In this document: positions 8,035 through 16,430 of the stretch, in pieces | Layout of the letters: each line of letters opens with the position of its first letter | How positions within the stretch are numbered: the stretch's first letter is position 1 | Notes under the pieces: model-generated | Seen by the model: the letters and a program-made list of their open reading frames with translations, nothing else | What the model was told of the DNA's origin: nothing | Databases searched by the model: none | Position numbers and translations under genes: made by a program | Source: an uncultured Acidimicrobiaceae bacterium | GTDB lineage: Bacteria; Actinomycetota; Acidimicrobiia; Acidimicrobiales; RAAP-2 | Assembly (NCBI GenBank): GCA_903873395.1 | Contig: CAIQOJ010000110.1 | Coordinates: 1 to 64,000, forward strand | Direction of reading: 5' to 3' | DNA: 64,000 nt

Positions 8035-8625
8035 ATGCTGAACTCCCTCATCACCCGGCTGAACGACCGGCGAGATGCGGCGATGGACCACGGCGAGGAC
8101 GCCGGATTCACGCTCATCGAGCTCATGGTCGTCCTGCTCATCCTGGCCATTCTTCTGGCGATCGCCATCCCGACCTTTCTCGGGGTGACCAAGTCGGCGA
8201 ACGACCGGGCTGCGCAGTCCAACCTGAACACGGCAATCACCAATGCCAAGTCCGTCTTCCAGACGAACTCGCAGTCATATCCGACGGCCACGGCACTGGC
8301 CGCGTCGCTGACCACGGCTGAGCCGTCCTTGTCCTTTGCGGCAGGTGCGGTCAACCAGACGTCGAATGCCAACAATGCCACCGTCGGCATCGCTGTGTCG
8401 GCTACCGGTCAGAGCGTCATGCTGGCAGAGATGGCCAAGGGCACCAGCACCTGCTGGTTCGTTGCTGACCTGGCTTCCGCTGAGAACGGCGTCACTGGTG
8501 CGGCCACCGCATCGTCGGCCGCCGGTACCTGGTACGGCAAGCAGACCGGCCAGAGCGTCTGCACCCCCGGCTTCGCCGGTGGTCTCTCGGGTGCCACCTG
8601 GCAGCAGAACGGTTTCCCTGGCTGA
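8035..8625 (+). CDS. pilA: Type IV prepilin 3, probable major pilin
   Basis: A 196-residue prepilin starting at ATG 8035, five bases after a strong AAGGAG. The leader of 24 residues ends in EDAG, then FTLIELMVVLLILAILLAIA with Glu5. The body closely matches pilin 2 through the C-terminal disulphide-loop region and the WQQNGFPG end. It has the best ribosome site of the three pilins and is followed by a strong terminator (8676-8709), so most transcripts should end after it. For these reasons it is the likeliest major subunit. The name pilA is used in the generic sense. Confidence 0.92.
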   Translation: MLNSLITRLNDRRDAAMDHGEDAGFTLIELMVVLLILAILLAIAIPTFLGVTKSANDRAAQSNLNTAITNAKSVFQTNSQSYPTATALAASLTTAEPSLSFAAGAVNQTSNANNATVGIAVSATGQSVMLAEMAKGTSTCWFVADLASAENGVTGAATASSAAGTWYGKQTGQSVCTPGFAGGLSGATWQQNGFPG

Positions 8626-8675
8626 TCTAGTCAGGTAGCTATCTGGGCGATCCTTATGGATCGACCGACAGTGTC

Positions 8676-8709
8676 AAAAGGGCCCCCTCCTTCGTGAGGG
8701 GGCCCTTTT
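8676..8709 (+). terminator. Strong intrinsic terminator after pilin 3
   Basis: Bases 8676-8689 pair perfectly with 8696-8709 (14 bp) around a 6-base loop, with A-run and T-run arms (AAAAGGG...CCCTTTT). It lies only 19 bases before the start of the second membrane-protein gene, so that gene depends on read-through or its own promoter. Confidence 0.92.
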
Positions 8710-8728
8710 GCGTCCAAGACCTGGAAAC

Positions 8729-10204
8729 ATGCACGTAGTGGTCAACTCCATCCCTGGTAATGCCGATGGTCTTCCCATGACGGTCACTTCGAGCGAGGTC
8801 GAATCCGACGCGCCCATCAACGTCCTCACCGATGCCCCCTGTGCATCGCCCGAGGATGCACCCGTCGATGGACTACCTCACCACGGTGGTCCGCCGGCTT
8901 GGCGCACGTGGATGGCCCGGAGGCGCTGGCCCATCATCACGACGGCGGCCATGTTGGTGGTCGGGATGGCCTATCTGCTGTTCTTCAACACCCTGGTCCA
9001 CCATCAGCCCACCTGGGCCACGGGTGGCGACCTGTGGGGGATCTTCCGTGCGGCCCACTACATCGGCTGGGGATCGTTGGGCGGGGTCTATACCGATGGC
9101 AACGGGGTCGTTGCCCTTCCCGGCATGGAGGTCCTTCTGGCCCCGGTGGCGATGTTGTCGGGCTCCTTGGGCTTGGGTGAGACCTACGGACCCTTTGTGG
9201 CCGCTCACCCCGGGGCGGCACTCCTGCTCATGCCAGCCGAGCTGCTTGCCGCATCGACCGTGGTCTTCGCCTGTGATTCGCTGGCTGAGCGACTCGCCGT
9301 CGTTCGACGGCATCGGATATGGCTGTGTGCGACCGTCGGCATCGTGGCGCTGGCGGCGACGTCCATCTGGGGCCATGCAGAGGACTGTTTGGCCGTCACC
9401 TTTGCCCTCTATGCCATCAAGGCAGCACTAGATGACCGTTGGACCACCGTGGGCTGGCTGATGGGCTTCGGGTTCGCCGTCCAGCCTCTGGTGGCACTTC
9501 TCGTTCCCCTGATGGTGGGTGCCGCCCCGGCAGTCCGACGATTGGGAGTTGTTGTGCGTGCCGCAGCACTGCCGGGCGCCCTGGCCGTCATCGCATTCTT
9601 GGGTGATGCTCAAGATGCCTATCGGGCGCTGGTCCAACAGCCGACACCTCCATCCATCAATCACGCCACCCCCTGGGTGGCGCTCTCCCCGGTCATCACG
9701 CCGTCTGGGACCGTGCACGTCCATGGTGTGCGGCTGCTTCCCCACACGTCCAACTATGTAACGGCGGTGATCGGCGGGACGGCCGAGCGAGTGGCGCAGG
9801 TGGCTGGCGGTCCGGGTCGTCTGATCTATATCGCCTTGGCCGTGCTGGTGGGCGTGGTGGTCTGGCGTCGCCCGCAGACCCCGGCTCGTCTGGTGTGGCT
9901 CGCCGGCCTGGTTCTGGCTGGACGCTGCTTCTTCGAGCCCGTCATGACGCCCTACTACCTGGCGCCACCGCTCTTCCTCTGTCTGGTGCTGGCTGCACGC
10001 CAATCCGGACGTCGGTTCGCTGCGGCCGTGATCTTGGCCCTTGAGGTCACCGTGTTCGCGTATCACCACCTGAACCCATGGGTCTGGTGGCTTCCCGTTG
10101 TCGCCTCAATGGCGACCATCCTGGCGCTTGGCTACCCCACGCCTGAACCGTCGGAATCAGGCAGACCATCCGAACCTGTCGCCTTGGTCTCGCCTGCATC
10201 CTGA
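8729..10204 (+). CDS. Polytopic membrane protein, GT-C glycosyltransferase-like, pilin-associated copy 2
   Basis: A 491-residue paralogue of the protein at 6251 with the same layout: a soluble N-terminus of about 75 residues, a first membrane segment beginning after RRRWP, and then many hydrophobic segments. Identical or near-identical blocks include TGGDLWGI, PGMEVLLAPVA, WGHAEDCL and FFEPVMTPYYLAPPL. Relative to copy 1 it has about 20 extra residues in the loop before AGGPGRLIY. The ATG at 8729 is chosen because an upstream TTG lies inside the terminator hairpin. A role in modifying pilin 3 is inferred from the repeated gene order. Its 3' end overlaps the convergent gene at 10132 by 73 bases. 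Confidence 0.7.
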   Translation: MHVVVNSIPGNADGLPMTVTSSEVESDAPINVLTDAPCASPEDAPVDGLPHHGGPPAWRTWMARRRWPIITTAAMLVVGMAYLLFFNTLVHHQPTWATGGDLWGIFRAAHYIGWGSLGGVYTDGNGVVALPGMEVLLAPVAMLSGSLGLGETYGPFVAAHPGAALLLMPAELLAASTVVFACDSLAERLAVVRRHRIWLCATVGIVALAATSIWGHAEDCLAVTFALYAIKAALDDRWTTVGWLMGFGFAVQPLVALLVPLMVGAAPAVRRLGVVVRAAALPGALAVIAFLGDAQDAYRALVQQPTPPSINHATPWVALSPVITPSGTVHVHGVRLLPHTSNYVTAVIGGTAERVAQVAGGPGRLIYIALAVLVGVVVWRRPQTPARLVWLAGLVLAGRCFFEPVMTPYYLAPPLFLCLVLAARQSGRRFAAAVILALEVTVFAYHHLNPWVWWLPVVASMATILALGYPTPEPSESGRPSEPVALVSPAS

Positions 10205-11226
10205 GAAGGACCAATCGCATCGGGAGCGCTAGTTCTGTCGTCGGACTGCTGGGTCTGGATGCCAGGTTGCGAACCGGTGGTCGGCCCAGTGGATTCACCG
10301 CTGGCGCCTTCCTCGTTCGCCACGGGGAGTGACACGTCGGCCTTCGCCTCCGGAGTTCGGCTGTCGGTGGCATCTCTGTGGCGGTCGACACGCTCGAACT
10401 GGCGTTCCACGTCGGCCCACACCAGAGGGTCTTCGGGTCCGAGGTCGTCGTCCGAATCCGGTGATCGATAGAGGATGACCGCGGCGGCGACCAGCAGAGT
10501 CAGCAGGAAGGAGAGTTTGGAGATGAAGCCCGCCACCTGCTGATCGTTCAGCGGTCGCAGTCCGACGACCTGGGTCGAGCCAGCAAAAGCTGGGTAGAGA
10601 GGGTGGACGGCCAAGATGAAGATGAAGGACAAAAAGACCGGTACGACGGCTTGGGCGACGAGGTAGATCATGCGGATCATCGGTTTGGGCCGGGGGATTC
10701 CCGGCACTCGCCCGATCACCGGTAACCACAGGATCAGCCCGGCGGTAATCGCTACAAGATCAAAGACGCCTCGGGCTATGAGTGACGAGGACTGAGCGGC
10801 AACCAGGGGAGGAGCCATGGGGACAACGACGAGCGCAGTGACGCAGATCACGGCGATAGGCGGCCTGCTCACCCGCAGGAGCGCAGAGTCGACCAACGCT
10901 GGGCGACTGAGGGCGCGCACCACATCGAAGGGAAGACCGGCCAGCAGCATTGGCGCGACCGCGAGGATCAAGAGGCTGCGCTGGAGTACGAGGGCGCACA
11001 GCGACCAGTGAGCCGCCAGATCAGCGATAGGCCAGGTCAGGGCAAGCGCAGCAGAGGCGATGCTCATGGCGAACTTGATGCGCTCGGCCCGTGACCAGGG
11101 GACCGGATGGGCCGCGGAGCGCAGTGCCCTGCGGTGGGCGCCAGCCACCGCACCCACGATGGCAACCAGGATCAGCCACGTAGCGAGGTGTGGTTGCCAC
11201 GCCCATGCCTGAGCAGTTGCGGTCAT
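10132..11226 (-). CDS. CtaG-like cytochrome c oxidase assembly protein
   Basis: A polytopic protein of the Caa3_CtaG type, linked to assembly of caa3 cytochrome oxidase. About seven hydrophobic segments are visible. Typical features are LAAHWSLCALVLQRSLLILA followed by a PMLLAGLP turn, and later PVFLSFIFILAVHPLYPAFA. After the last membrane segment a hydrophilic tail of about 110 residues (Asp/Ser/Thr-rich) is unusually long for the family. The start is taken as the ATG at 11226, nine bases inside a TTG. Its 3' end overlaps the 3' end of the second pilin-associated membrane gene. No oxidase subunit gene lies in the window. Confidence 0.75.
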   Translation of the reverse strand: MTATAQAWAWQPHLATWLILVAIVGAVAGAHRRALRSAAHPVPWSRAERIKFAMSIASAALALTWPIADLAAHWSLCALVLQRSLLILAVAPMLLAGLPFDVVRALSRPALVDSALLRVSRPPIAVICVTALVVVPMAPPLVAAQSSSLIARGVFDLVAITAGLILWLPVIGRVPGIPRPKPMIRMIYLVAQAVVPVFLSFIFILAVHPLYPAFAGSTQVVGLRPLNDQQVAGFISKLSFLLTLLVAAAVILYRSPDSDDDLGPEDPLVWADVERQFERVDRHRDATDSRTPEAKADVSLPVANEEGASGESTGPTTGSQPGIQTQQSDDRTSAPDAIGPSQDAGETKATGSDGLPDSDGSGVG

Positions 11227-11264
11227 GGTAGGCAACTCGTCGTATCAGGCATAGATTGGCGCTG

Positions 11265-12224
11265 ATGCCTTCTGCAAACCCGGTCGAACGGGTGACCAAC
11301 CTGCTTCTCGTACTTCTCGACACGCCGCGGCCGCTCAGTTTGCGCGAACTCACTGAGCAGGTGCCCGGCTATCCCGATGTGGGGACCGAGGCCGCCCGTC
11401 AGTGCTTCTCCCGGGACAAGGCGATGCTCTTGTCTCAGGGTGTGCCGGTGGAGACTCTCGACATCGACAGCGACGAGCAGAAGGGGTACCGGGTCGATCC
11501 CGAGAAGTACTACCTGCCCGACCTCGGACTCGAGCCCGACGAGCAGGCTGCACTCAATCTGGCCGTCGCTGCTGTCCACTTGGGTGAGCCTACCGGGCAC
11601 CATGCGTTGGCCAAGTTGGGAGTCGACGCCGGACGACCGTCCAACGCCGCTGCCAAAGCCGTCGTGGGCCTGGCCCCAATGGGAGACGTGCCTGCGCTTC
11701 CCGAGCTCTTCGACACCATCCGCAACAAGGCGACAGCGACGTTTACTTACAAGAGCGAGAAGCGATCCGTCGATGTTGCCGCCATCCGATTTCATGGCGG
11801 CTATTGGTATGCCATCGGCTGGGATCGCAACCGTGATGCGCCCAGGACCTTCCGGGTCGACCGCATCACCTCAAAGGTGGGTGCCGGTGCCAACGGGTCG
11901 GCTCAGGTCCCCGAGGACTTCGACCCCGTGGACGCCTTTGCCGGTGAACCGTGGGCATTCGGTGAAGGCGAGCGCGTTGAGGTGGACGTGGCTGTAGATG
12001 CTGCGGAAGCCACCCGGGTGACCACCGAGTTGGGTCCGGACGCGGTGACCGAAGCGGCGGAGAACGGAGACATCGTGGTGCGTATGGAGGTCACTGATGT
12101 CGAGGCCCTGATCTCCTGGGTGCTCGGATTCCTTGACCATGCCGAAGTACTCCGCCCGCCGGAAGTGCGTCACGCGATGATCGCCCGACTGGAGGCCTTT
12201 GCTACGTCTGGGGGTGCGACATGA
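11265..12224 (+). CDS. pafB: WYL-domain transcriptional regulator, PafB-like
   Basis: A 319-residue protein with an N-terminal winged helix (about residues 5-70, with LSLRELTEQVPGY) and a WYL domain in the second half (RSVDVAAIRFHGGYWYAIGWD, then TFRVDRI). In mycobacteria PafB and PafC form a heterodimer that activates most DNA-damage genes independently of LexA. The ATG at 11265 is chosen over a TTG nine bases upstream. It overlaps the next WYL gene by four bases (ATGA), the usual pafB-pafC arrangement. The Pup-proteasome genes that often lie upstream in other actinobacteria are absent; the neighbour is CtaG instead. Confidence 0.85.
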   Translation: MPSANPVERVTNLLLVLLDTPRPLSLRELTEQVPGYPDVGTEAARQCFSRDKAMLLSQGVPVETLDIDSDEQKGYRVDPEKYYLPDLGLEPDEQAALNLAVAAVHLGEPTGHHALAKLGVDAGRPSNAAAKAVVGLAPMGDVPALPELFDTIRNKATATFTYKSEKRSVDVAAIRFHGGYWYAIGWDRNRDAPRTFRVDRITSKVGAGANGSAQVPEDFDPVDAFAGEPWAFGEGERVEVDVAVDAAEATRVTTELGPDAVTEAAENGDIVVRMEVTDVEALISWVLGFLDHAEVLRPPEVRHAMIARLEAFATSGGAT

Positions 12225-13183
12225 GTCCGATGCCCACGCCCACGCCCGATCGGCTGCGCCGACTCCTCTCCATGCTCAACTGGCTTGCTCAGGAGGGAGA
12301 TGCCTCGATCGATGAGATGGCGGCTCGCTTCGACCTGACTCCGAGCGAGTTGGTAAGTGAGCTCGAAATGGCCGCTTGTTGCGGTGTTCCCCCCTACAGC
12401 CCCGACCAACTCCTGGAGATCATGGTCACCGATGAGGGCGTAGTTGGTCGGCTCGGTCGCTCTCACGCTCGGCCACGCCGGATGAACTCGAGTGAGGGTT
12501 TTGCCCTTGCTGCAGCGTGTAGAGCTCTGCTGGCTGTGCCGGGAAGCGACCCCAACGGTGCACTCTCTCGTGCGCTGGTGAAGTTGGACCGAGCGCTCGG
12601 TGACGTCAAGGTCACCATCGACCTCGATGCCCCTGATCACCTCGGCCTACTTCGAGAGGCGCTATCGACCCATCGCAAGGTCCGCATCGCCTACTACTCG
12701 GCGGCCGCCAACGAGATGTCCGAGCGGACCGTCGTCCCACATCGCATCTTCACATCCGAGGGCCACTGGTATCTCGACGGTTGGTGTGAGGACGTCGGCG
12801 ACACCCGCCGATTCCGTCTCGACCGCATGGCCACCGCAGTTCTGGCAGCGGCCTTCGACACCTCCGATCCAACGGCATCGCCTGGCGATGGGGGAGCGGG
12901 CGATGAGGTGCCGGTGCAGGCGTTCGTGCCAGGGCCCGACACCCGCACGGTCACCATCGCCGCAGACCCAGCGACCGAGTGGCTCTTCGAGACCATTCCT
13001 GCCGCCACTCAGGTCGGCGAGGACGGTGATCGCCGGGTATGGGAGGTCCACGTGGGCGGAGATGCCTGGCTGGAACGCCTGCTCCTCCGTCTCGGCCCAG
13101 CCAGTGCCGTGGTGGAACCAGCTGAGGATGCTTCATTGGCGACAAAGGCGGCAACGGCGATTTTGGACCGCTACCGCACCTGA
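12221..13183 (+). CDS. pafC: WYL-domain transcriptional regulator, PafC-like
   Basis: A 320-residue partner of the preceding gene. It has an N-terminal helix-turn-helix region (RLRRLLSMLNWLAQEGDASI, then EMAARFDLTPSELVSELEM) and a WYL core with VRIAYYSAAANEMSERTVVP, then GHWYLDGWCEDVGDTRRFRLDR. In the known PafBC system the WYL domains sense single-stranded DNA and switch on the DNA-damage response. The tight ATGA overlap with pafB implies equal production of both subunits. The tatA/tatC genes that follow pafC in mycobacteria are not here. The downstream region instead holds the mobilisation genes. Confidence 0.85.
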   Translation: MSPMPTPTPDRLRRLLSMLNWLAQEGDASIDEMAARFDLTPSELVSELEMAACCGVPPYSPDQLLEIMVTDEGVVGRLGRSHARPRRMNSSEGFALAAACRALLAVPGSDPNGALSRALVKLDRALGDVKVTIDLDAPDHLGLLREALSTHRKVRIAYYSAAANEMSERTVVPHRIFTSEGHWYLDGWCEDVGDTRRFRLDRMATAVLAAAFDTSDPTASPGDGGAGDEVPVQAFVPGPDTRTVTIAADPATEWLFETIPAATQVGEDGDRRVWEVHVGGDAWLERLLLRLGPASAVVEPAEDASLATKAATAILDRYRT

Positions 13184-13210
13184 TCCACCGGCCCGCCCTC
13201 GCCATAGTTG

Positions 13211-13258
13211 TGCCTGGCGACAGTGATGCCTGGCGATAGTGATGCCTGGCGGATTTGA
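13211..13258. repeat. Three 16-base direct repeats upstream of the relaxase gene
   Basis: Consecutive copies start at 13211, 13227 and 13243. The first two differ at one base (TGCCTGGCGACAGTGA and TGCCTGGCGATAGTGA) and the third diverges in its second half. They lie in the 207-base gap between pafC and the relaxase gene. Repeats of this kind can be iterons or part of a transfer origin, but no nick-site consensus was recognised. Confidence 0.7.
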
Positions 13259-13390
13259 TGGCGGGACCACCACGAAGCGAACTCCCCCTGTTGCTGCAGG
13301 AGTTTGCCGTGGCACACTGGGCAAGCACTCGCAGGACACCTCGGTCCGGCCATTGTCGGGGGAGCGCACTCCCCGTGGCCGAGGGAGGCA

Positions 13391-14632
13391 GTGTTGTTGC
13401 GAGCGCAGGTGGTCCGCGCCGAGCGGGCCGACTACTACGTCCATGATCTCCGGCCCGATGGGGTCGGTCGGCCGGCGGGAGAGTCGGCGGGTCTCTGGTG
13501 GGGCCAGGGGAGTGTCCGCCTCGGCCTCCGCGGCGAACCGGAGAGGGATGCGCTCGCCGCCGTCTTGAGTGGCCTCGACCCGCTGGGCGACCGTCCCTTG
13601 CGAGCCAATCGGGGGGAGCGAGCCGCAGGAGGCGTCGACCTGGTGTGGTGTGCCCCGAAATCTGTCAGCGTGCTCCACCTTCTTGGGCCTCCCGAGTTAG
13701 GGACAGCGACCGAAGATGCCCATCGGGCTGCCGTGGCCGAGGCGGCCGCCTATCTCGAGCGTGAAGCCATCGGTGTGAGGAGAACGACTGGTGGCATCGT
13801 GCGTCATCTTCCAGGGCAAGGTGCAGTGGCTGCAGCGTTCCTCCATCGCACGAGCCGAGCTCTCGATCCTCATCTGCACACGCACCTGGTCGTGGCAAAC
13901 GTGGCACAAGGCCCGGATGGTCTGTGGTCGGCGGTGGACACTCGACGACTGTTCGCTCACGTCCGTGCCGCATCCGCCCTCTACGACGGCCACCTTCGTC
14001 ATGAGATGACGCAACGGGCGAGTATCGGATGGGAACGGCGGAGTTCGGGTCGATGGGAGATCGACGGCATCGATCCAGTGCTGTGTCGCACCTTCTCGCA
14101 GCGTGCGGCGTCAATGGACGAGCATCTCCATCGGATGCCTGTCGCTCGATCAGCCCGGGGCACCATCCGTGCCGCATTCCATTCGGACCGACCCGACAAA
14201 GATGCCCGGGTGGCGATGGACGAACTGCGTTACTCGTGGCGCAAGCGTGCGGACGACCTCGGCATAGATCTCACCAACATGGTTGAAGTCATCGGTCGGG
14301 CTCATCGGCACCCAACGGATGCCGATGTTCAGGGTGACCTCTCCTCCGACGTCGCCGAACACAACGGCGTCTCATTGCCGGCGACCAAGCGGCGACTGTT
14401 GGCAACGGTGGCCGACGAGGCGCGCCAGGGTCTTCCTGTCCACCTTGTCGAGGAGCGAGTCGCCATGGCGGTCGGTGTGAGCCCACGTGGCATCGAGCGC
14501 ATGGCTGGAGGTGGGCGGGATATCGGCCGGTATGTGATGCCCGAGTCGGCCCGTACCCAGGTCGGCCTCGATCCGTTCAGTTCCCTGTCGCGACGTGACC
14601 AGAGGTTGGGACGTGAGGTCGGGGGTCGATGA
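13391..14632 (+). CDS. MobF/TrwC-family relaxase domain protein without helicase
   Basis: A 413-residue protein matching the TrwC relaxase domain, which nicks DNA at a transfer origin and becomes covalently attached through tyrosine. Visible family features are the N-terminal tyrosine pair in ADYYVHD (residues 15-16), VDLVWCAPKSVSVLHLL, and the metal-binding histidines in DPHLHTHLVV (161, 163, 165) followed by GLWSAVDTRRLF. Full MobF proteins add a C-terminal SF1 helicase of 600 residues or more; it is missing here. A start at GTG 13391 (or TTG 13394) places the tyrosines at the family position and follows GGGAGG. It converges on a coupling-protein gene. Confidence 0.87.
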   Translation: MLLRAQVVRAERADYYVHDLRPDGVGRPAGESAGLWWGQGSVRLGLRGEPERDALAAVLSGLDPLGDRPLRANRGERAAGGVDLVWCAPKSVSVLHLLGPPELGTATEDAHRAAVAEAAAYLEREAIGVRRTTGGIVRHLPGQGAVAAAFLHRTSRALDPHLHTHLVVANVAQGPDGLWSAVDTRRLFAHVRAASALYDGHLRHEMTQRASIGWERRSSGRWEIDGIDPVLCRTFSQRAASMDEHLHRMPVARSARGTIRAAFHSDRPDKDARVAMDELRYSWRKRADDLGIDLTNMVEVIGRAHRHPTDADVQGDLSSDVAEHNGVSLPATKRRLLATVADEARQGLPVHLVEERVAMAVGVSPRGIERMAGGGRDIGRYVMPESARTQVGLDPFSSLSRRDQRLGREVGGR

Positions 14633-14684
14633 CAGATCTGGCCGTCGAGTCCAGGCGCACGGCGATGATCGGATGTCGCGGCTT

Positions 14685-16142
14685 CTAGCGCACGAGATCG
14701 TTTCCTGTGGCGTCGCGAGAGATGGCGTGTCGTCCCAGGCGGCGCGCGTTGCCGAGGGTCTGCAGGGATCGCCACGGCTCATGTCGATGCGCAGGTGTCA
14801 GGGGAATCCACGTCGCCTCGTTGAGGTGATCGAAGGACAACCCATGGCCTGGATGCCCGTGGGCGATGAGGTCGGGAGGCACCCGGCGCCGCCAGATGCT
14901 GCTCAACTGCTCGCCGGATTGGGCATGTCTGCGGCCCAGAAGGTGGGCCAGTGGATCATCAGAGAACGACAGACCGACCGAGGTCGAACGGGTCCGCAGC
15001 TCTTCTTCGCCGGCCACGATCGACAACGCCTCGAGTGTGCGTGTGTCGCCGATGCCGGGAAGAACGACGGTGGTCCCAAAGAGCGAAGGAAATCCGTCGG
15101 CCTGGGTCGGCCAACGGTGACGAGCTTGGGACAGGTCTTGGAAGCAGGCAAGTGTCACCAGGCCCTGGCCACCCCCCTCGCTGATCATGGAAGGGAGGTC
15201 GGGCAAGGGAGCGATGTTGGCCAGCTCGTCGAGGGCAAGGAGCACGGGCGCTGCAGACCTCGACCTCGTGGACGCCGACCACTGGTACGTGGCGTGGCGC
15301 ACATCGTCGAGGAGCCCCACCACCAGAGGGGCCACCAGCGCTTGATGGTGGGCGGGAGCGGCGATGTAGAGCGCATCGGACGACGACACGAAGGCATCGA
15401 CGTCGAAGTCGGGTTGGCACGTGGCCTCAAGCGCCTCGGCTGAACGGAAGCCACCCAACGCGCCTGATGTGGTGGACCAGATGCCGCTGAGCTCGCGTTC
15501 ATCCGTCGTGGTGATGCCATCGAGCAGGTGGCGGGCCACAGGGTCGGAGCCGGTCGGTTCAGTGGCCAGGATCTGTTGGGCGGGTAGGGCTTGATGGCGG
15601 TCGACCCAGGTCAACACCGTGCGCATATCGGCGCCCTCCAGCGCGGCGGCATGCAGCAGTGGGGCCAACAGTGCCTGGGCCCGTTCATGCCAGTGGTCGC
15701 CGGCTCCGCTCGCCGAGGCGCCAGCGAGCACCAAGGCACGAGCCGTCGACTGAGCGGCGCGCCACGACGTGCACCGCTGGAGAGGTGACCATCGAACTCG
15801 GTGGACACCGGGGCGGTCGGCGACAGATGCCGTCGGGTCAAAGAGGTGGACGGTGCCGAGTTCCTGGCGGGCGGCGCGGGTGGCATCGAGTACGTCGGGT
15901 TTTGTCGAAGTGGTCACCACTGCGCCATTGGCGGCAAGCACGTTGGGAATGATGAACGAGGACGTCTTGCCCGATCTCGGCGGACCGAGAATCATCACGG
16001 ACTGCTCGGCACCGGCCTGACGCCACCCTTGCGCATCTTGTCCGAGGTAGATGCCATGGGCACCGTTGGCCGAAGTGCGTTGCGCTTGGGTCAGTGCACC
16101 CGCGTGTCGATGCCGCACATTCTCGTCATCGTGTTCCGTCAT
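14685..16142 (-). CDS. VirD4/TraG-type coupling protein (type IV secretion ATPase)
   Basis: A 485-residue ATPase of the VirD4/TraG family, which hands relaxase-bound DNA to a conjugation channel. The Walker A loop GPPRSGKT is at residues 53-60, followed by SSFIIPNVL. The Walker B stretch is VLLALDELANIAPLPDLP, followed by a conserved TLACFQDLSQ segment. There is no obvious N-terminal membrane anchor, so it resembles soluble TraG/TraM-recognition members. The ATG at 16142 is used. It faces the relaxase gene tail to tail with a 52-base gap. No other type IV secretion genes are present, so the pair is a mobilisation module or a relic. Confidence 0.88.
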   Translation of the reverse strand: MTEHDDENVRHRHAGALTQAQRTSANGAHGIYLGQDAQGWRQAGAEQSVMILGPPRSGKTSSFIIPNVLAANGAVVTTSTKPDVLDATRAARQELGTVHLFDPTASVADRPGVHRVRWSPLQRCTSWRAAQSTARALVLAGASASGAGDHWHERAQALLAPLLHAAALEGADMRTVLTWVDRHQALPAQQILATEPTGSDPVARHLLDGITTTDERELSGIWSTTSGALGGFRSAEALEATCQPDFDVDAFVSSSDALYIAAPAHHQALVAPLVVGLLDDVRHATYQWSASTRSRSAAPVLLALDELANIAPLPDLPSMISEGGGQGLVTLACFQDLSQARHRWPTQADGFPSLFGTTVVLPGIGDTRTLEALSIVAGEEELRTRSTSVGLSFSDDPLAHLLGRRHAQSGEQLSSIWRRRVPPDLIAHGHPGHGLSFDHLNEATWIPLTPAHRHEPWRSLQTLGNARRLGRHAISRDATGNDLVR

Positions 16143-16430
16143 GTGGCACAACCTTTTCGACGCGGCGCACTGCGCACGGAGCGGTGGCGAACATGAGGTT
16201 CAGCGAGAGACTCTGCCTAGGTCGAGTCCAAATAATCGTTGCAAACAAACGGGTTTTTGTCCATGACCGACATTCGGAGGCCACAGCGACGTGTCTCAGC
16301 GTAGGTCAGTGTTGGTGTCGGCCTTACGTCCGAGCTGACGCGAAGAACGCGCTGACGAGTAGTGATGCTTGACCTGGCGCGCAATGTCCATTTGGCTAGG
16401 CGTCGGTTACGTATCGCTGAGGAGATCACG

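Noticed and set aside
13171-13353. Minus-strand frame with a CPVC motif suggesting a zinc ribbon
   Set aside because: Only one cysteine pair, no ribosome site, low similarity to anything known, and it overlaps the repeat region before the relaxase.
16143-16430. Integration site or tRNA end next to the mobilisation genes
   Set aside because: No tRNA-like cloverleaf and no direct repeat flanking the relaxase/coupling pair was found.
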